DNA from: Polaribacter sp.
GTDB lineage: Bacteria > Bacteroidota > Bacteroidia > Flavobacteriales > Flavobacteriaceae
Assembly: GCA_018663625.1 (NCBI GenBank)
Contig: JABJPX010000011.1
Location: forward strand, 1-64,000
Direction of reading: 5' to 3'
DNA: 64,000 bases
This document shows, piece by piece, positions 36,685-43,894 of the stretch (position 1 is the first letter of the stretch; the number at the start of each line of letters is the position of its first letter). The notes under the pieces are model-generated. The model saw only the letters and a program-made list of their open reading frames with translations. It ran no database searches and was not told the DNA's origin. The position numbers were made by a program, and so were the translations under genes.

Positions 36685-37046
36685 ATTTCCTCTCTGTGCA
36701 CCAATTCCATCGAGAAAGCAGGCATACAAATTGCTATATATTCGCAGGCTTCGTCGAACGGATTTGAGTACTGTACCCGGGTATTTTTTTCAATTTTAAT
36801 GGATTGTCCCGCTTCTAAAATCAGGGTTTCTCCATCAATAATGAATTGTTTTTTACCGCGAATGATATAGGTATACTCTTCAAATTCTGGTGTTTGAAAC
36901 GGCTCACTCCAACCAGCAGGTGCCACCATGTGCGCCATACTCATCTTTGTGTTATTATCTGTTGCATTTCCAAAATGTTCTTCAATCAGTTTGCCGTCGG
37001 TAGTAGGAACCACAAACGGTGATTTTTGGAGGGTATATTTTTTCAT
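36681..37046 (-). CDS. Small cupin-domain protein
   Basis: A 121-residue single-cupin protein. The cupin strands are visible in MAHMVAPAGWSEPFQTPEFEEYTYIIRG and QSIKIEKNTRVQYSNPFDE. The usual metal-binding HxH is altered: the first motif has Glu residues (EFEEY) and the second lacks the His, so metal binding is doubtful. It may be a ligand-binding or non-catalytic cupin. It stands alone between the convergent YwaF-like gene and a lipoprotein gene. Function unknown. Confidence 0.82.
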   Translation of the reverse strand: MKKYTLQKSPFVVPTTDGKLIEEHFGNATDNNTKMSMAHMVAPAGWSEPFQTPEFEEYTYIIRGKKQFIIDGETLILEAGQSIKIEKNTRVQYSNPFDEACEYIAICMPAFSMELVHREEI

Positions 37047-37086
37047 TTGAATTCCAAGATACTATAAAATTAAAAAAGAGTCGTTT

Positions 37087-37647
37087 CTAATTAAACCAAA
37101 CTACGAATGATTTCATTTTTGCGAAATCTGGAATTTGGTCTAAGGTTACTTTCTCGACACTATATTCTTTTAAGCCCAATTGTTCTTTATCGATGGCAAC
37201 TGTCGCATTTAAGTCATCAATAAATAGTGTCGCAGATGAAAACGATGTTTCAACCTTATTAATGGTCGTATTCAACCTAATTTCTGAGAAACTAGAATTT
37301 AAAGAAAGTCCATCTTCAGTAGTGTATCTAGAATCTAATATCTCAATACTTTTAATGGTAGATGTACTGTCTAATTGCTCTTTTGGAACAATAGTAAGCA
37401 AATGCTTCCCTCCTTTTTCAAAGATTAAGTATTCATCATCATCTTGTAAATAATTATAGCCCGTTGCTCCTTCACTTAAATTTTTAACAATTGAATCATT
37501 TGCAAACAGTTGTGCTAAATCATTCATCGTTGTTTTGGTGGTTAATTGGCCTACTTTCCCTTTCTTAATTTCAAAATCACCATTAGAACAACCCATAATG
37601 AATAAAGAGGTTGCTATGAATAGAGTTGCTAATTTTTTATTGATCAT
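37087..37647 (-). CDS. Lipoprotein of unknown function
   Basis: A 186-residue predicted lipoprotein with signal ending at Cys20 (LFIMGC). The mature part begins with a Gly/Lys stretch and contains the helix TTMNDLAQLFANDSIVKNL, an acidic turn (DDDEYLIFEKGGKHLLTI) and beta-like segments to the end DFAKMKSFVVWFN. I do not recognise the family. Envelope location is secure from the signal. A 232-base AT-rich gap separates it from the LytTR operon end; nothing more is visible in that gap. Confidence 0.75.
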   Translation of the reverse strand: MINKKLATLFIATSLFIMGCSNGDFEIKKGKVGQLTTKTTMNDLAQLFANDSIVKNLSEGATGYNYLQDDDEYLIFEKGGKHLLTIVPKEQLDSTSTIKSIEILDSRYTTEDGLSLNSSFSEIRLNTTINKVETSFSSATLFIDDLNATVAIDKEQLGLKEYSVEKVTLDQIPDFAKMKSFVVWFN

Positions 37648-37879
37648 TGTATTTTTTTAGTTGATTTATATTGCTAACGTAAAATTAAATAAATTCTTAT
37701 TTTCTTTTACACTTTTTTTTAAATGGTCTGCAATCGGAATACAATCATTAATAATCACGATGCATTGATATTACCCGCCAAATAAATTTTTGATAAAAAT
37801 AATCAAAGTTTCATTGGTAAAGAATAAAAAATAAGGTTTCTTATAAGAAAAAAGCACATTCAGAAGCACAGGAGGTACT

Positions 37880-38635
37880 TTAATCAATCCAATTCTTAAA
37901 ATCCTTCACCCGTTCTCTACTCACAATAATCTCTGATTCGGAATAGCTGTGTAAGATTAATTTTAATCTGCTGTTGGTATAGGATATAATGTCTTTTATG
38001 GCGTTTACATGCACAATAAAAGTACGATTCACTCTAGAGAATACTTCTGGATCTAAATGTCCGATCCAATGCTCTAAAGAATGATCTAAAAGGTAACTTC
38101 TATTTTCCTTTGTGTGAATATATGTAGCTTTATTTTCGCTATAAAAACATTCAATCTCATCGACATGAATAATTTTTATGTGCTGCCCAATTTTAATTGT
38201 AAATCTTTTTTTAAACCGTTGACCAACCGGGTTGATTAATAGTTTACGGATATCTTCAATCTTCACATTTACGTCTGAAATTATTGTTTGCTGACTTCTA
38301 AACTTAGCGACAGCAACTTTTAACTCCTCCTCATCAATTGGTTTTAACAGATAATCGATGCTATTTAATTTGAATGCTTTAAGGGCATACTCATCATAAG
38401 CAGTTGTAAATATAATTGCCGATTTTACCGCTATTTCTTCAAAAATCTCAAAAGACAATCCGTCTGAAAGTTGAATGTCTAAAAAAATCAAATCTGGGTG
38501 TTTGTTTTCTTGAAACCATTGTATCGATTCTTCCACAGAATGTAACAGCACCTCTGCTTCTATCTTTAAAGCTGCCAACATTCTACTCAGTCTTCGAGCT
38601 GCAGGCTTTTCGTCTTCTATAATTAATACCTTCAT
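37880..38635 (-). CDS. LytTR-family response regulator
   Basis: A 251-residue two-component regulator. The receiver domain (1-120) has the acidic pair E7/D8, the phospho-acceptor D53 in LIFLDIQLSDG, and the conserved Lys in YLLKPIDEEEL near 97-107. The C-terminal LytTR DNA-binding domain covers about 148-250 (FTIKIGQHIKIIHVDEIECFYSENKATYIHT; FSRVNRTFIVHVNAIKDI). It is the output partner of the histidine kinase three genes upstream. Its ATG overlaps the stop of the neighbouring 2TM gene by 4 bases, so it is the last gene of that operon. Confidence 0.93.
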   Translation of the reverse strand: MKVLIIEDEKPAARRLSRMLAALKIEAEVLLHSVEESIQWFQENKHPDLIFLDIQLSDGLSFEIFEEIAVKSAIIFTTAYDEYALKAFKLNSIDYLLKPIDEEELKVAVAKFRSQQTIISDVNVKIEDIRKLLINPVGQRFKKRFTIKIGQHIKIIHVDEIECFYSENKATYIHTKENRSYLLDHSLEHWIGHLDPEVFSRVNRTFIVHVNAIKDIISYTNSRLKLILHSYSESEIIVSRERVKDFKNWID

Positions 38636-38958
38636 CCTACTTCATTTTTTTCCATCTGTTCTTTAATCTTTCTTTCTTCCCATTCTTTACTTAAAATATT
38701 GGGTGCTATAAATACAGTAGCTGCGTGAATGATCAATCCAATCCCCCACCAAAAAAAGAAATCATAATTCCCTCGATCTGTAAAAGCTTCAACCCATGGA
38801 TCTCCTTGATCGATGTCTTTATAAATTCTTCTACCAATAAAAATAGCATTGACCAAAAAGTACAGCAAAAAGTGTTTGTAAAATTCTTTCAAATCTTTGA
38901 CTCTTTTTTTTGCCCTACGATATGCTTTGTCTTGTTGAAAATTATCAATCTGCTCCAT
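38632..38958 (-). CDS. 2TM-domain protein (copy 3, nearest the regulator)
   Basis: A 108-residue protein of the 2TM family. The shared layout is YRRAKKRVKDLKEFYKHFLL, a first helix (LYFLVNAIFIGRRI), a loop with WVEAFTDRGNYDFFFWWGIG, a second helix (LIIHAATVFI) and a cytoplasmic tail WEERKIKEQMEK. Both termini should be inside the cell. It is wedged between the regulator (4-base overlap) and another 2TM gene (1-base gap), so it must be co-expressed with the kinase. Role unknown; a modulator of the kinase is a reasonable guess. Confidence 0.88.
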   Translation of the reverse strand: MEQIDNFQQDKAYRRAKKRVKDLKEFYKHFLLYFLVNAIFIGRRIYKDIDQGDPWVEAFTDRGNYDFFFWWGIGLIIHAATVFIAPNILSKEWEERKIKEQMEKNEVG

Positions 38959-38959
38959 T

Positions 38960-39298
38960 TTATAATCTTTTATTTCGTTGCTGTTGCTCTTTCTCCATCA
39001 GTTCTTTAATCTTCTTATCCTCCCAGTCTTTTCCAATAAAAGAGAAAATTTCAAAAACACCTATCCAATGAAAGCACACACCAATTCCCCAAAACACCCA
39101 AGTCGAGTACACCCCAAAATTAGTAATTGCATCAAAAAAAGTACGGTCATCGCTTCGTGTCAATCCAAAAACAATTACACCACTAATAAAAATATTTACC
39201 AATACATATACCAAGAAGTGTATGTAGAATCCTTTGATTTTTTTTACTTTCTTTTTTGCGGCAATATATTCTCGTTCTTCTATAAAATTCTTTTCCAT
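38960..39298 (-). CDS. 2TM-domain protein (copy 2)
   Basis: A 112-residue 2TM protein with YIAAKKKVKKIKGFYIHFLVY, a helix (LVNIFISGVIVFGL), the loop TFFDAITNFGVYSTWVFWGIG, a second helix (VCFHWIGVFEIFSF) and the tail WEDKKIKELMEKEQQQ. The basic heptads at the start and the acidic-basic tail are the same as in the neighbours, so all copies share one origin. It is one base from each adjacent 2TM gene. Function unknown. Confidence 0.88.
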   Translation of the reverse strand: MEKNFIEEREYIAAKKKVKKIKGFYIHFLVYVLVNIFISGVIVFGLTRSDDRTFFDAITNFGVYSTWVFWGIGVCFHWIGVFEIFSFIGKDWEDKKIKELMEKEQQQRNKRL

Positions 39299-39299
39299 T

Positions 39300-39599
39300 T
39301 TACCCTTTTTTACTGTTTTGTGCAGCCATTATTTCTTTGATCTTATTTTCTTCCCAATTTTTTCCGAAACCAATTTTAAGAAATCCAAAAACCTTTAACC
39401 AATGCGTAAAAAGTCCAATTCCCCAACCGATCAAAGAAAACCAAAACCAGTGGAAATGAGGTTCAAATTTTAAGTTTACAAAAATAAGTGTTGGAATAAC
39501 TATGCAATAAACCGTTAAGTGATTGTAAAAGCCTTTCATTGCCTTTACGCGCTGTTTGGCTTTCTGATATTTTTGAGTTTCTAAATGATTTTTTTCCAT
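39300..39599 (-). CDS. 2TM-domain protein (copy 1)
   Basis: A 99-residue 2TM protein: YQKAKQRVKAMKGFYNHLTVY, helix (CIVIPTLIFVNLKF), then HFHWFWFSLIGWGIGLFTHWLKVFGFLKI and the tail WEENKIKEIMAAQN. It is clearly closer to the 2TM domain fused to the kinase (which has FQWFWFPAFGWGIGLAFHFL) than to the other two free copies, which suggests the free form arose from, or gave rise to, the kinase-linked domain. One base separates it from the kinase stop. Confidence 0.88.
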   Translation of the reverse strand: MEKNHLETQKYQKAKQRVKAMKGFYNHLTVYCIVIPTLIFVNLKFEPHFHWFWFSLIGWGIGLFTHWLKVFGFLKIGFGKNWEENKIKEIMAAQNSKKG

Positions 39600-39600
39600 G

Positions 39601-40959
39601 TTAGTATTTTTTTTCTTTTTTATCTTTCATTAATTTTTGAATCTTTTTTTCTTCCCAATCACTTCCTAAAAAGAGATTGTAATTATTAACATCTAAAAAG
39701 TGAAACGCTAGGCCGATTCCCCATCCAAAAGCGGGAAACCAAAACCACTGAAAACCGGGAGAAAATTGAACGTTAATAAATATTAAAAATGGAATTACTA
39801 AACAATACGAAGCTAGGTTCTGATAAAACTCTTTTAAACGTTGAACTTTTTCTACTGCTTTTACATAGTTGCTGTTTTCAAAATCTTCTGTATGCATCAT
39901 TAATTGTGTTTTTTCTAACAATGGTAAACTCACTGTAAATGTTTTGCTATTGTTTTCTATTAATACGTTTTTGTGAGTGAGCAATCCATAGCGATCCGCA
40001 ATATTTCGCAAACCTACTTTGGTACTTTTCCCAATCGCTTCTTTTGGATTGTTATTATTCTGAATATGTAGGTACCCCTCCTTTTCAAAAATGTGAATCT
40101 CTAAAGGTTTGGAAGTCGAAACTACATTGTGCTTCACAGCGTTTTCTAGTAATAACTGTAAAGAAAGAGGCACAATCTTTAATTCACGATCACTCACAGA
40201 CTCTGGAAGAGTAAACTTTACCGCATCTTCAAAACGCATGCCCAGTAATTCCATATAAGCGCTCGCAAAACGCAATTCCTCTTCTAAGGGAATTAGCTCT
40301 TTATTTCGCTGTTCTAAGACATAGCGATAAATTTTAGAAAGTTTGGTGGTAAATTTTTCAGCTTTTAAGGGGTTTTCTCCAATTAAACTTGTTAAAACAT
40401 TCAAACTATTAAATAGGAAATGAGGATCTAATTGATTTTTTAACGATTCAAATTTTGCCGTTTCTGTTTTTGCAACAATTTCTTGAATGGTCGTTTCTTT
40501 GGTCATTGCTGCTTTCCAATACTGCATAAAACCTTTCGCATGAAAAAATATTGAAAAAGCAAAAGCAAATAAAATCCAAAATAAATGAAAGAAAATCATG
40601 TTTCCCTTAAAAAAATTAACAGGATCTTGATTCGATAATACCACAAATTGAAAGTAATTAATCCCCAGAACAACTGGAACAGTATATAAAACTGTAGCAA
40701 TAATACCTGTTAAAACTCGCTGTCGTGTTTGTGTAATCCAACTCCATTTAGAGCTTAAATAACTATTTAAATAGCTATTCCCGAAACCCAATGCAAAAGA
40801 ATACATCGCTGAAAGTAAAAAAGTAGACCCGATACCTTCTATTGTGAATTGTTGAAAAACAACTAAAAAGAAAAGAGCCGACATGAGGGTCACTATCAAA
40901 CAATTTTTGATTCCTTTTTTTAAATTATATTGTAGGGTTCCTTTTTCGCGAACTTTCAT
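39601..40959 (-). CDS. LytS-type sensor histidine kinase with C-terminal 2TM domain
   Basis: A 452-residue kinase. Four N-terminal helices (about 20-40, 45-62, 85-108, 122-140) are followed by the His_kinase domain with phospho-acceptor H180 in NQLDPHFLFNSLNVL, and a HATPase with LLLENAVKHNVVS and GLRNIADRYGLL. From about 360 to the end an extra 2TM domain is fused (VKAVEKVQRLKEFYQNLASY; FQWFWFPAFGWGIGLAFHFL; WEEKKIQKLMKDK). No periplasmic sensor domain is seen, so it probably senses a membrane or cytoplasmic cue. It heads the operon ending in the LytTR regulator. Confidence 0.92.
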   Translation of the reverse strand: MKVREKGTLQYNLKKGIKNCLIVTLMSALFFLVVFQQFTIEGIGSTFLLSAMYSFALGFGNSYLNSYLSSKWSWITQTRQRVLTGIIATVLYTVPVVLGINYFQFVVLSNQDPVNFFKGNMIFFHLFWILFAFAFSIFFHAKGFMQYWKAAMTKETTIQEIVAKTETAKFESLKNQLDPHFLFNSLNVLTSLIGENPLKAEKFTTKLSKIYRYVLEQRNKELIPLEEELRFASAYMELLGMRFEDAVKFTLPESVSDRELKIVPLSLQLLLENAVKHNVVSTSKPLEIHIFEKEGYLHIQNNNNPKEAIGKSTKVGLRNIADRYGLLTHKNVLIENNSKTFTVSLPLLEKTQLMMHTEDFENSNYVKAVEKVQRLKEFYQNLASYCLVIPFLIFINVQFSPGFQWFWFPAFGWGIGLAFHFLDVNNYNLFLGSDWEEKKIQKLMKDKKEKKY

Positions 40960-40999
40960 TTTCAGTGACTTTTTTTTATTTCAACAGTTGTTAAAGGTA

Positions 41000-41413
41000 T
41001 TAAAATCGAATGGCTAAAGATATATTTTTATCTGCAACTACAAACTTAGCATCTTCAAACTTTGGCGGGCCAAAAGTCATAAAATTATTAGAGGTACCGT
41101 AATTTTCTAAAGGCATGCCGTTGGGATGAAAATCCATTTGATTGTTCTCGTTTTTGTCATGATAACAAACAATTGCATACACTCCAGGAAGAACATCTTT
41201 AAAAACTATCGTAGTCTTACCTGCTTCAATTGTACCCGCAACGCTTTGCAAAGATTGCAATCGAAAGTTGGTTTCATCGTACAACGCAAATTTTACAGTT
41301 CCTTTGTCAGTCGAAATATTTTCCATATGTACGGTAATCATTTGTTTTTGAGCTATTAATATACTCGATACAAATAGCATAGCTCCGAGTAAAAGGGTCA
41401 CTAAAATTTTCAT
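41000..41413 (-). CDS. DUF2141 exported protein
   Basis: A 137-residue protein with a cleavable signal (ILVTLLLGAMLFVSSILIAQ, cut near 21). The mature part has the DUF2141 pattern: ISTDKGTVKFALYDE, then GVYAIVCYHDKNENNQMDFHPNGMPLENYGTSNN, where DKNENNQMD is a Ca2+-loop-like acidic turn, and FGPPKFEDAKFVV near the end. Function of the family is unknown; it is common in flavobacteria. It lies 40 bases upstream of the kinase on the same strand and may lead the same transcript. Confidence 0.87.
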   Translation of the reverse strand: MKILVTLLLGAMLFVSSILIAQKQMITVHMENISTDKGTVKFALYDETNFRLQSLQSVAGTIEAGKTTIVFKDVLPGVYAIVCYHDKNENNQMDFHPNGMPLENYGTSNNFMTFGPPKFEDAKFVVADKNISLAIRF

Positions 41414-41580
41414 ATTTTTTTATTTATTGATACAAAGATGCAAACCAAATTGTACTCCAAAAACAAAAGGATACCCAACTGTATATTTTAGAGGTTCAAA
41501 TGTAATTTTGAGTTGATATTGTTAAAAGGAATGGATAACTCGTTGAAGAACATCACTATAAAAACAATATTTTAATAATT

Positions 41581-41606
41581 ATCATTTTTACTTGTTTAAA
41601 AATGAT
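41581..41606. repeat. AT-rich inverted repeat
   Basis: ATCATTTTTA (41581-41590), loop CTTGTT, TAAAAATGAT (41597-41606): ten perfect pairs, with partial extension by TAATT and AATTA outside. There is no T run on either side, so a terminator is unlikely; an operator or a transcript end shared by neither gene are other options. Confidence 0.6.
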
Positions 41607-41696
41607 ATAATTATAAAAAAAAGTAGCTTTAAATCATAAAAACATAAAACTTCACAAAAAAGAATAAAACACGCCTTAATCTAAAATAATATACAA

Positions 41697-41704
41697 TATA
41701 TTTG
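41697..41704 (+). promoter_or_regulatory. -7 box TATATTTG, likely promoter of the arginine operon
   Basis: Exact TAnnTTTG match. Transcription would start near 41710 and give a leader of about 300 bases before the first enzyme gene, containing the overlapping hairpins and the Arg-rich small frame. No TTTG at the -33 position, so this could be a regulated promoter needing an activator. Confidence 0.5.
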
Positions 41705-41749
41705 TTTCGATGTTTACTACAAGAAATAAAATAAAATCAATAAACCCCA

Positions 41750-41798
41750 TTTTGCGCTGTCGCAAAACAAACCGCTAATTCTACAATTAACAGCGCAA
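41750..41798 (+). promoter_or_regulatory. Two mutually exclusive hairpins in the arginine leader
   Basis: TTTTGCG (41750-41756), loop CTGT, CGCAAAA (41761-41767) makes one perfect hairpin. TTGCGCTGT (41752-41760) is also the exact reverse complement of ACAGCGCAA (41790-41798), a nine-pair alternative stem. The two share bases 41752-41760, so only one can form at a time. This is a switch-like arrangement, or else overlapping operator half-sites for a repressor. Confidence 0.55.
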
Positions 41799-41825
41799 GG
41801 TATATTCATTTATTTATTTTTCATC

Positions 41826-41933
41826 ATGTCAATTCTTACATTCTCTTTCAACAATCACCACAAAGTTATTTCTCTAAATAACCCCGATTTTGTACGCCGA
41901 TTTTTAACACGTCGCCCTTTGGGTGTATTATAA
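41826..41933 (+). CDS. Putative 35-residue arginine leader peptide
   Basis: ATG 41826 to TAA 41931-41933, too short for ordinary gene calling. It encodes 35 residues beginning MSILTFSF and ending FVRRFLTRRPLGVL. Arg codons are CGC-CGA at 41895-41900 and CGT-CGC at 41910-41915, two Arg-Arg doublets in a peptide otherwise low in Arg codons, just before the stop. The stop is 15 bases from a GTG and 78 bases from the ATG of the first arginine-operon gene. The last doublet lies within a small stem CGCCC-TTT-GGGTG (41913-41925). A ribosome stalling on scarce Arg-tRNA would sit on it. This is inference from position and codon content. Confidence 0.6.
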   Translation: MSILTFSFNNHHKVISLNNPDFVRRFLTRRPLGVL

Positions 41934-42011
41934 TTTTCGGAATTAGGTGTGTCCATTTCCACTTTTCAAAAACAACAATTCAACAACATCCATTTAAAAA
42001 ACATCAATACA

Positions 42012-42638
42012 ATGCAAATTGTAATTGCGAATAAGTCACATAGCATCTATGCAGAAATTATCTGTAAAACGATAGAAGAAGCTTCAAAAGTAAGAGGTAC
42101 AGGGATCGCTAAACGGGAACCGTCATACATCATTACCAAAATGGAAAATGGTAATGCAGTCATTGCTTTAGATAATGAGAAATTTGCAGGGTTCTGTTAT
42201 ATAGAAGCTTGGGGACATGAAAAATTCGTGGCCAATTCTGGATTAATTGTACATCCGGAGTATCGAAAAATAGGCTTGGCAAAAAAAATAAAAGAAATTG
42301 TCTTTCAACATTCTAGAAGCAAATTTCCCAATGCTAAAATATTTAGCATCACCACTGGATTGGCAGTCATGAAACTGAATAGCGATCTGGGATACAAACC
42401 CGTAACCTTCTCTGAATTGACGGACGATCAATCTTTTTGGAAAGGCTGCCAAACCTGTAAAAATTATGATGTCTTAACACGAACAGCACAACAAATGTGC
42501 TTGTGTACAGGCATGCTCTATGATCCTACATTGAAAAAATCTGAAAAACCAAAAAAAATAAAAGAAAACGTTTTTAAAAGATTGAAAAATATAAAACAGC
42601 ATTTATTCCTTAAAAAAAACAAAAATGAAAAAAAATAA
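42012..42638 (+). CDS. GNAT acyltransferase heading the arginine operon (candidate glutamate N-acyltransferase)
   Basis: A 208-residue protein starting at ATG 42012 (MQIVIANKSH), preferred over the GTG at 41949 because the GNAT domain starts there. The acyl-CoA motif is SGLIVHPEYRKIGLAKKIK; DLGYKPVTFSELTDD follows. A C-terminal cluster of four cysteines (C146, C149, C163, C165 in GCQTC and MCLCTG) precedes MLYDP and a Lys-rich tail. No argA or argJ is present in the operon, so this gene is the natural candidate for acylating glutamate in the first step. It overlaps argG by 14 bases. Confidence 0.82.
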   Translation: MQIVIANKSHSIYAEIICKTIEEASKVRGTGIAKREPSYIITKMENGNAVIALDNEKFAGFCYIEAWGHEKFVANSGLIVHPEYRKIGLAKKIKEIVFQHSRSKFPNAKIFSITTGLAVMKLNSDLGYKPVTFSELTDDQSFWKGCQTCKNYDVLTRTAQQMCLCTGMLYDPTLKKSEKPKKIKENVFKRLKNIKQHLFLKKNKNEKK

Positions 42639-43818
42639 TATTGGCAAATTAGTAATCGCTTATAGTGGTGGCTTAGATACCTCCTATTGTGCAGTAAGCC
42701 TCAGTAAAGCAGGATATGATGTACATGCAGTTAGCGTAAATACAGGTGGGTTTTCTTCTGAAGAAATTACTAGCATCGAAAAAAACGCTTATAAGATGGG
42801 CGTCTCAACCTATAAAAACATTGATGCAGTGGCTACTTTTTATAACAAAGTAATCAAATACTTGATCTTTGGAAATGTTCTAAAAAACAATACCTATCCC
42901 CTTTCCGTAAGTGCAGAAAGAATTATTCAAGCCATTGAAATTATTCAGTATGCGAAAAGTATAAATGCCAAATACATTGCCCACGGAAGTACTGGTGCAG
43001 GAAATGACCAAGTTCGTTTTGATATGATTTTTCAAACATTGGCTCCTGATATTCAAATTATTACACCTATTAGAGATGGAAACCTCACCAGACAACAAGA
43101 AATTGAATATTTAAAGAACAACGGAATTGATCTTTCTTGGGAAAAAGCAAAATACTCTGTAAACAAAGGATTGTGGGGAACCAGTGTTGGCGGTGTTGAA
43201 ACCTTAACATCTGAAAACCCGTTGCCTGAAAATGCCTATCCATCTCCTTTAGAAAATAATGGAAGCGAAAAGATAAAAATGAGTTTTAAAAATGGCGAAT
43301 TCATTGCTTTAAACTATGTGATGGATACCCCACAAAACAACATCGAGAAATTAAACAACATTGCCTCCAAATATGCAATCGGAAGAGATATACATGTAGG
43401 TGACACTATTGTAGGTATGAAAGGACGGGTTGGCTTTGAAGCTGCAGCAGCATTAATTACCATAAAAGCACACCATCTATTAGAAAAGCATACCCTCACA
43501 AAATGGCAATTGCAACACAAAGCGTATTTGGCAAATTTTTATGGAATGCATTTGCATGAAGGACAGTATTTAGATCCCGTTATGAGAGATATGGAAGCCT
43601 TTTTACAAAGCGCACAAGACAAAGTCACTGGCGACGTTTTTGTTACCCTAAAACCCTATCATTTTTCTTTAGACGGAATCGTTTCAAAACATGACTTAAT
43701 GGATGCTAAATTTGGAAGTTATGGCGAAGAAAATAAAGGGTGGACTGCCGATGAAGCAAAAGGGTTCATTAAAATAATTGGAAATCAGAATAAAATATAC
43801 CAACAAGTAAACCCATAA
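42625..43818 (+). CDS. argG: Argininosuccinate synthase
   Basis: A 397-residue enzyme joining citrulline and aspartate with ATP. The PP-loop is AYSGGLDTSYCAVSL (about 10-24), followed by HGSTGAGNDQVRFD near 113-126, SWEKAKYSVNKGLWGTSVGG near 173-192, and the tetramer-forming C-terminus. The length fits bacterial ArgG. It is the second gene of the operon and starts inside the GNAT end. After it comes a 76-base gap with a stem-loop, the largest gap inside the operon. Confidence 0.96.
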   Translation: MKKNNIGKLVIAYSGGLDTSYCAVSLSKAGYDVHAVSVNTGGFSSEEITSIEKNAYKMGVSTYKNIDAVATFYNKVIKYLIFGNVLKNNTYPLSVSAERIIQAIEIIQYAKSINAKYIAHGSTGAGNDQVRFDMIFQTLAPDIQIITPIRDGNLTRQQEIEYLKNNGIDLSWEKAKYSVNKGLWGTSVGGVETLTSENPLPENAYPSPLENNGSEKIKMSFKNGEFIALNYVMDTPQNNIEKLNNIASKYAIGRDIHVGDTIVGMKGRVGFEAAAALITIKAHHLLEKHTLTKWQLQHKAYLANFYGMHLHEGQYLDPVMRDMEAFLQSAQDKVTGDVFVTLKPYHFSLDGIVSKHDLMDAKFGSYGEENKGWTADEAKGFIKIIGNQNKIYQQVNP

Positions 43819-43838
43819 AATAGCAGTTAGTCAAAACG

Positions 43839-43868
43839 GACCTATCTGGTTTTAAAAACCCCTAGGTC
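43839..43868 (+). repeat. Stem-loop between argG and argC
   Basis: GACCTA (43839-43844) pairs with TAGGTC (43863-43868), with an inner GGTTT / AAACC stem. No T run follows, so it may be an RNA-processing or stability element that separates argG from the rest, not a terminator. Confidence 0.5.
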
Positions 43869-43894
43869 TGAATTCTAAACAAATCGTATTCAAA

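Larger units (their letters stand above)
41414..41825. other. 412-base gene-free region upstream of the arginine operon
   Basis: Very AT-rich, with no long open frame. From left to right it holds the upstream region of the DUF2141 gene (minus strand), an AT-rich inverted repeat at 41581-41606, a -7 box at 41697-41704, and a GC-richer pair of overlapping inverted repeats at 41750-41798. The part from about 41710 onward is probably transcribed as the leader of the arginine operon. Confidence 0.6.

Noticed and set aside
37648..37879. Possible small RNA or regulator in the 232-base gap before the LytTR gene end
   Set aside because: AT-rich with short A/T runs; no stable stem with T run and no box worth naming was found.
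41581..41606. AT-rich inverted repeat as a terminator
   Set aside because: No T run on either side and it lies upstream of both flanking transcripts, so a terminator makes no sense; kept only as a repeat.
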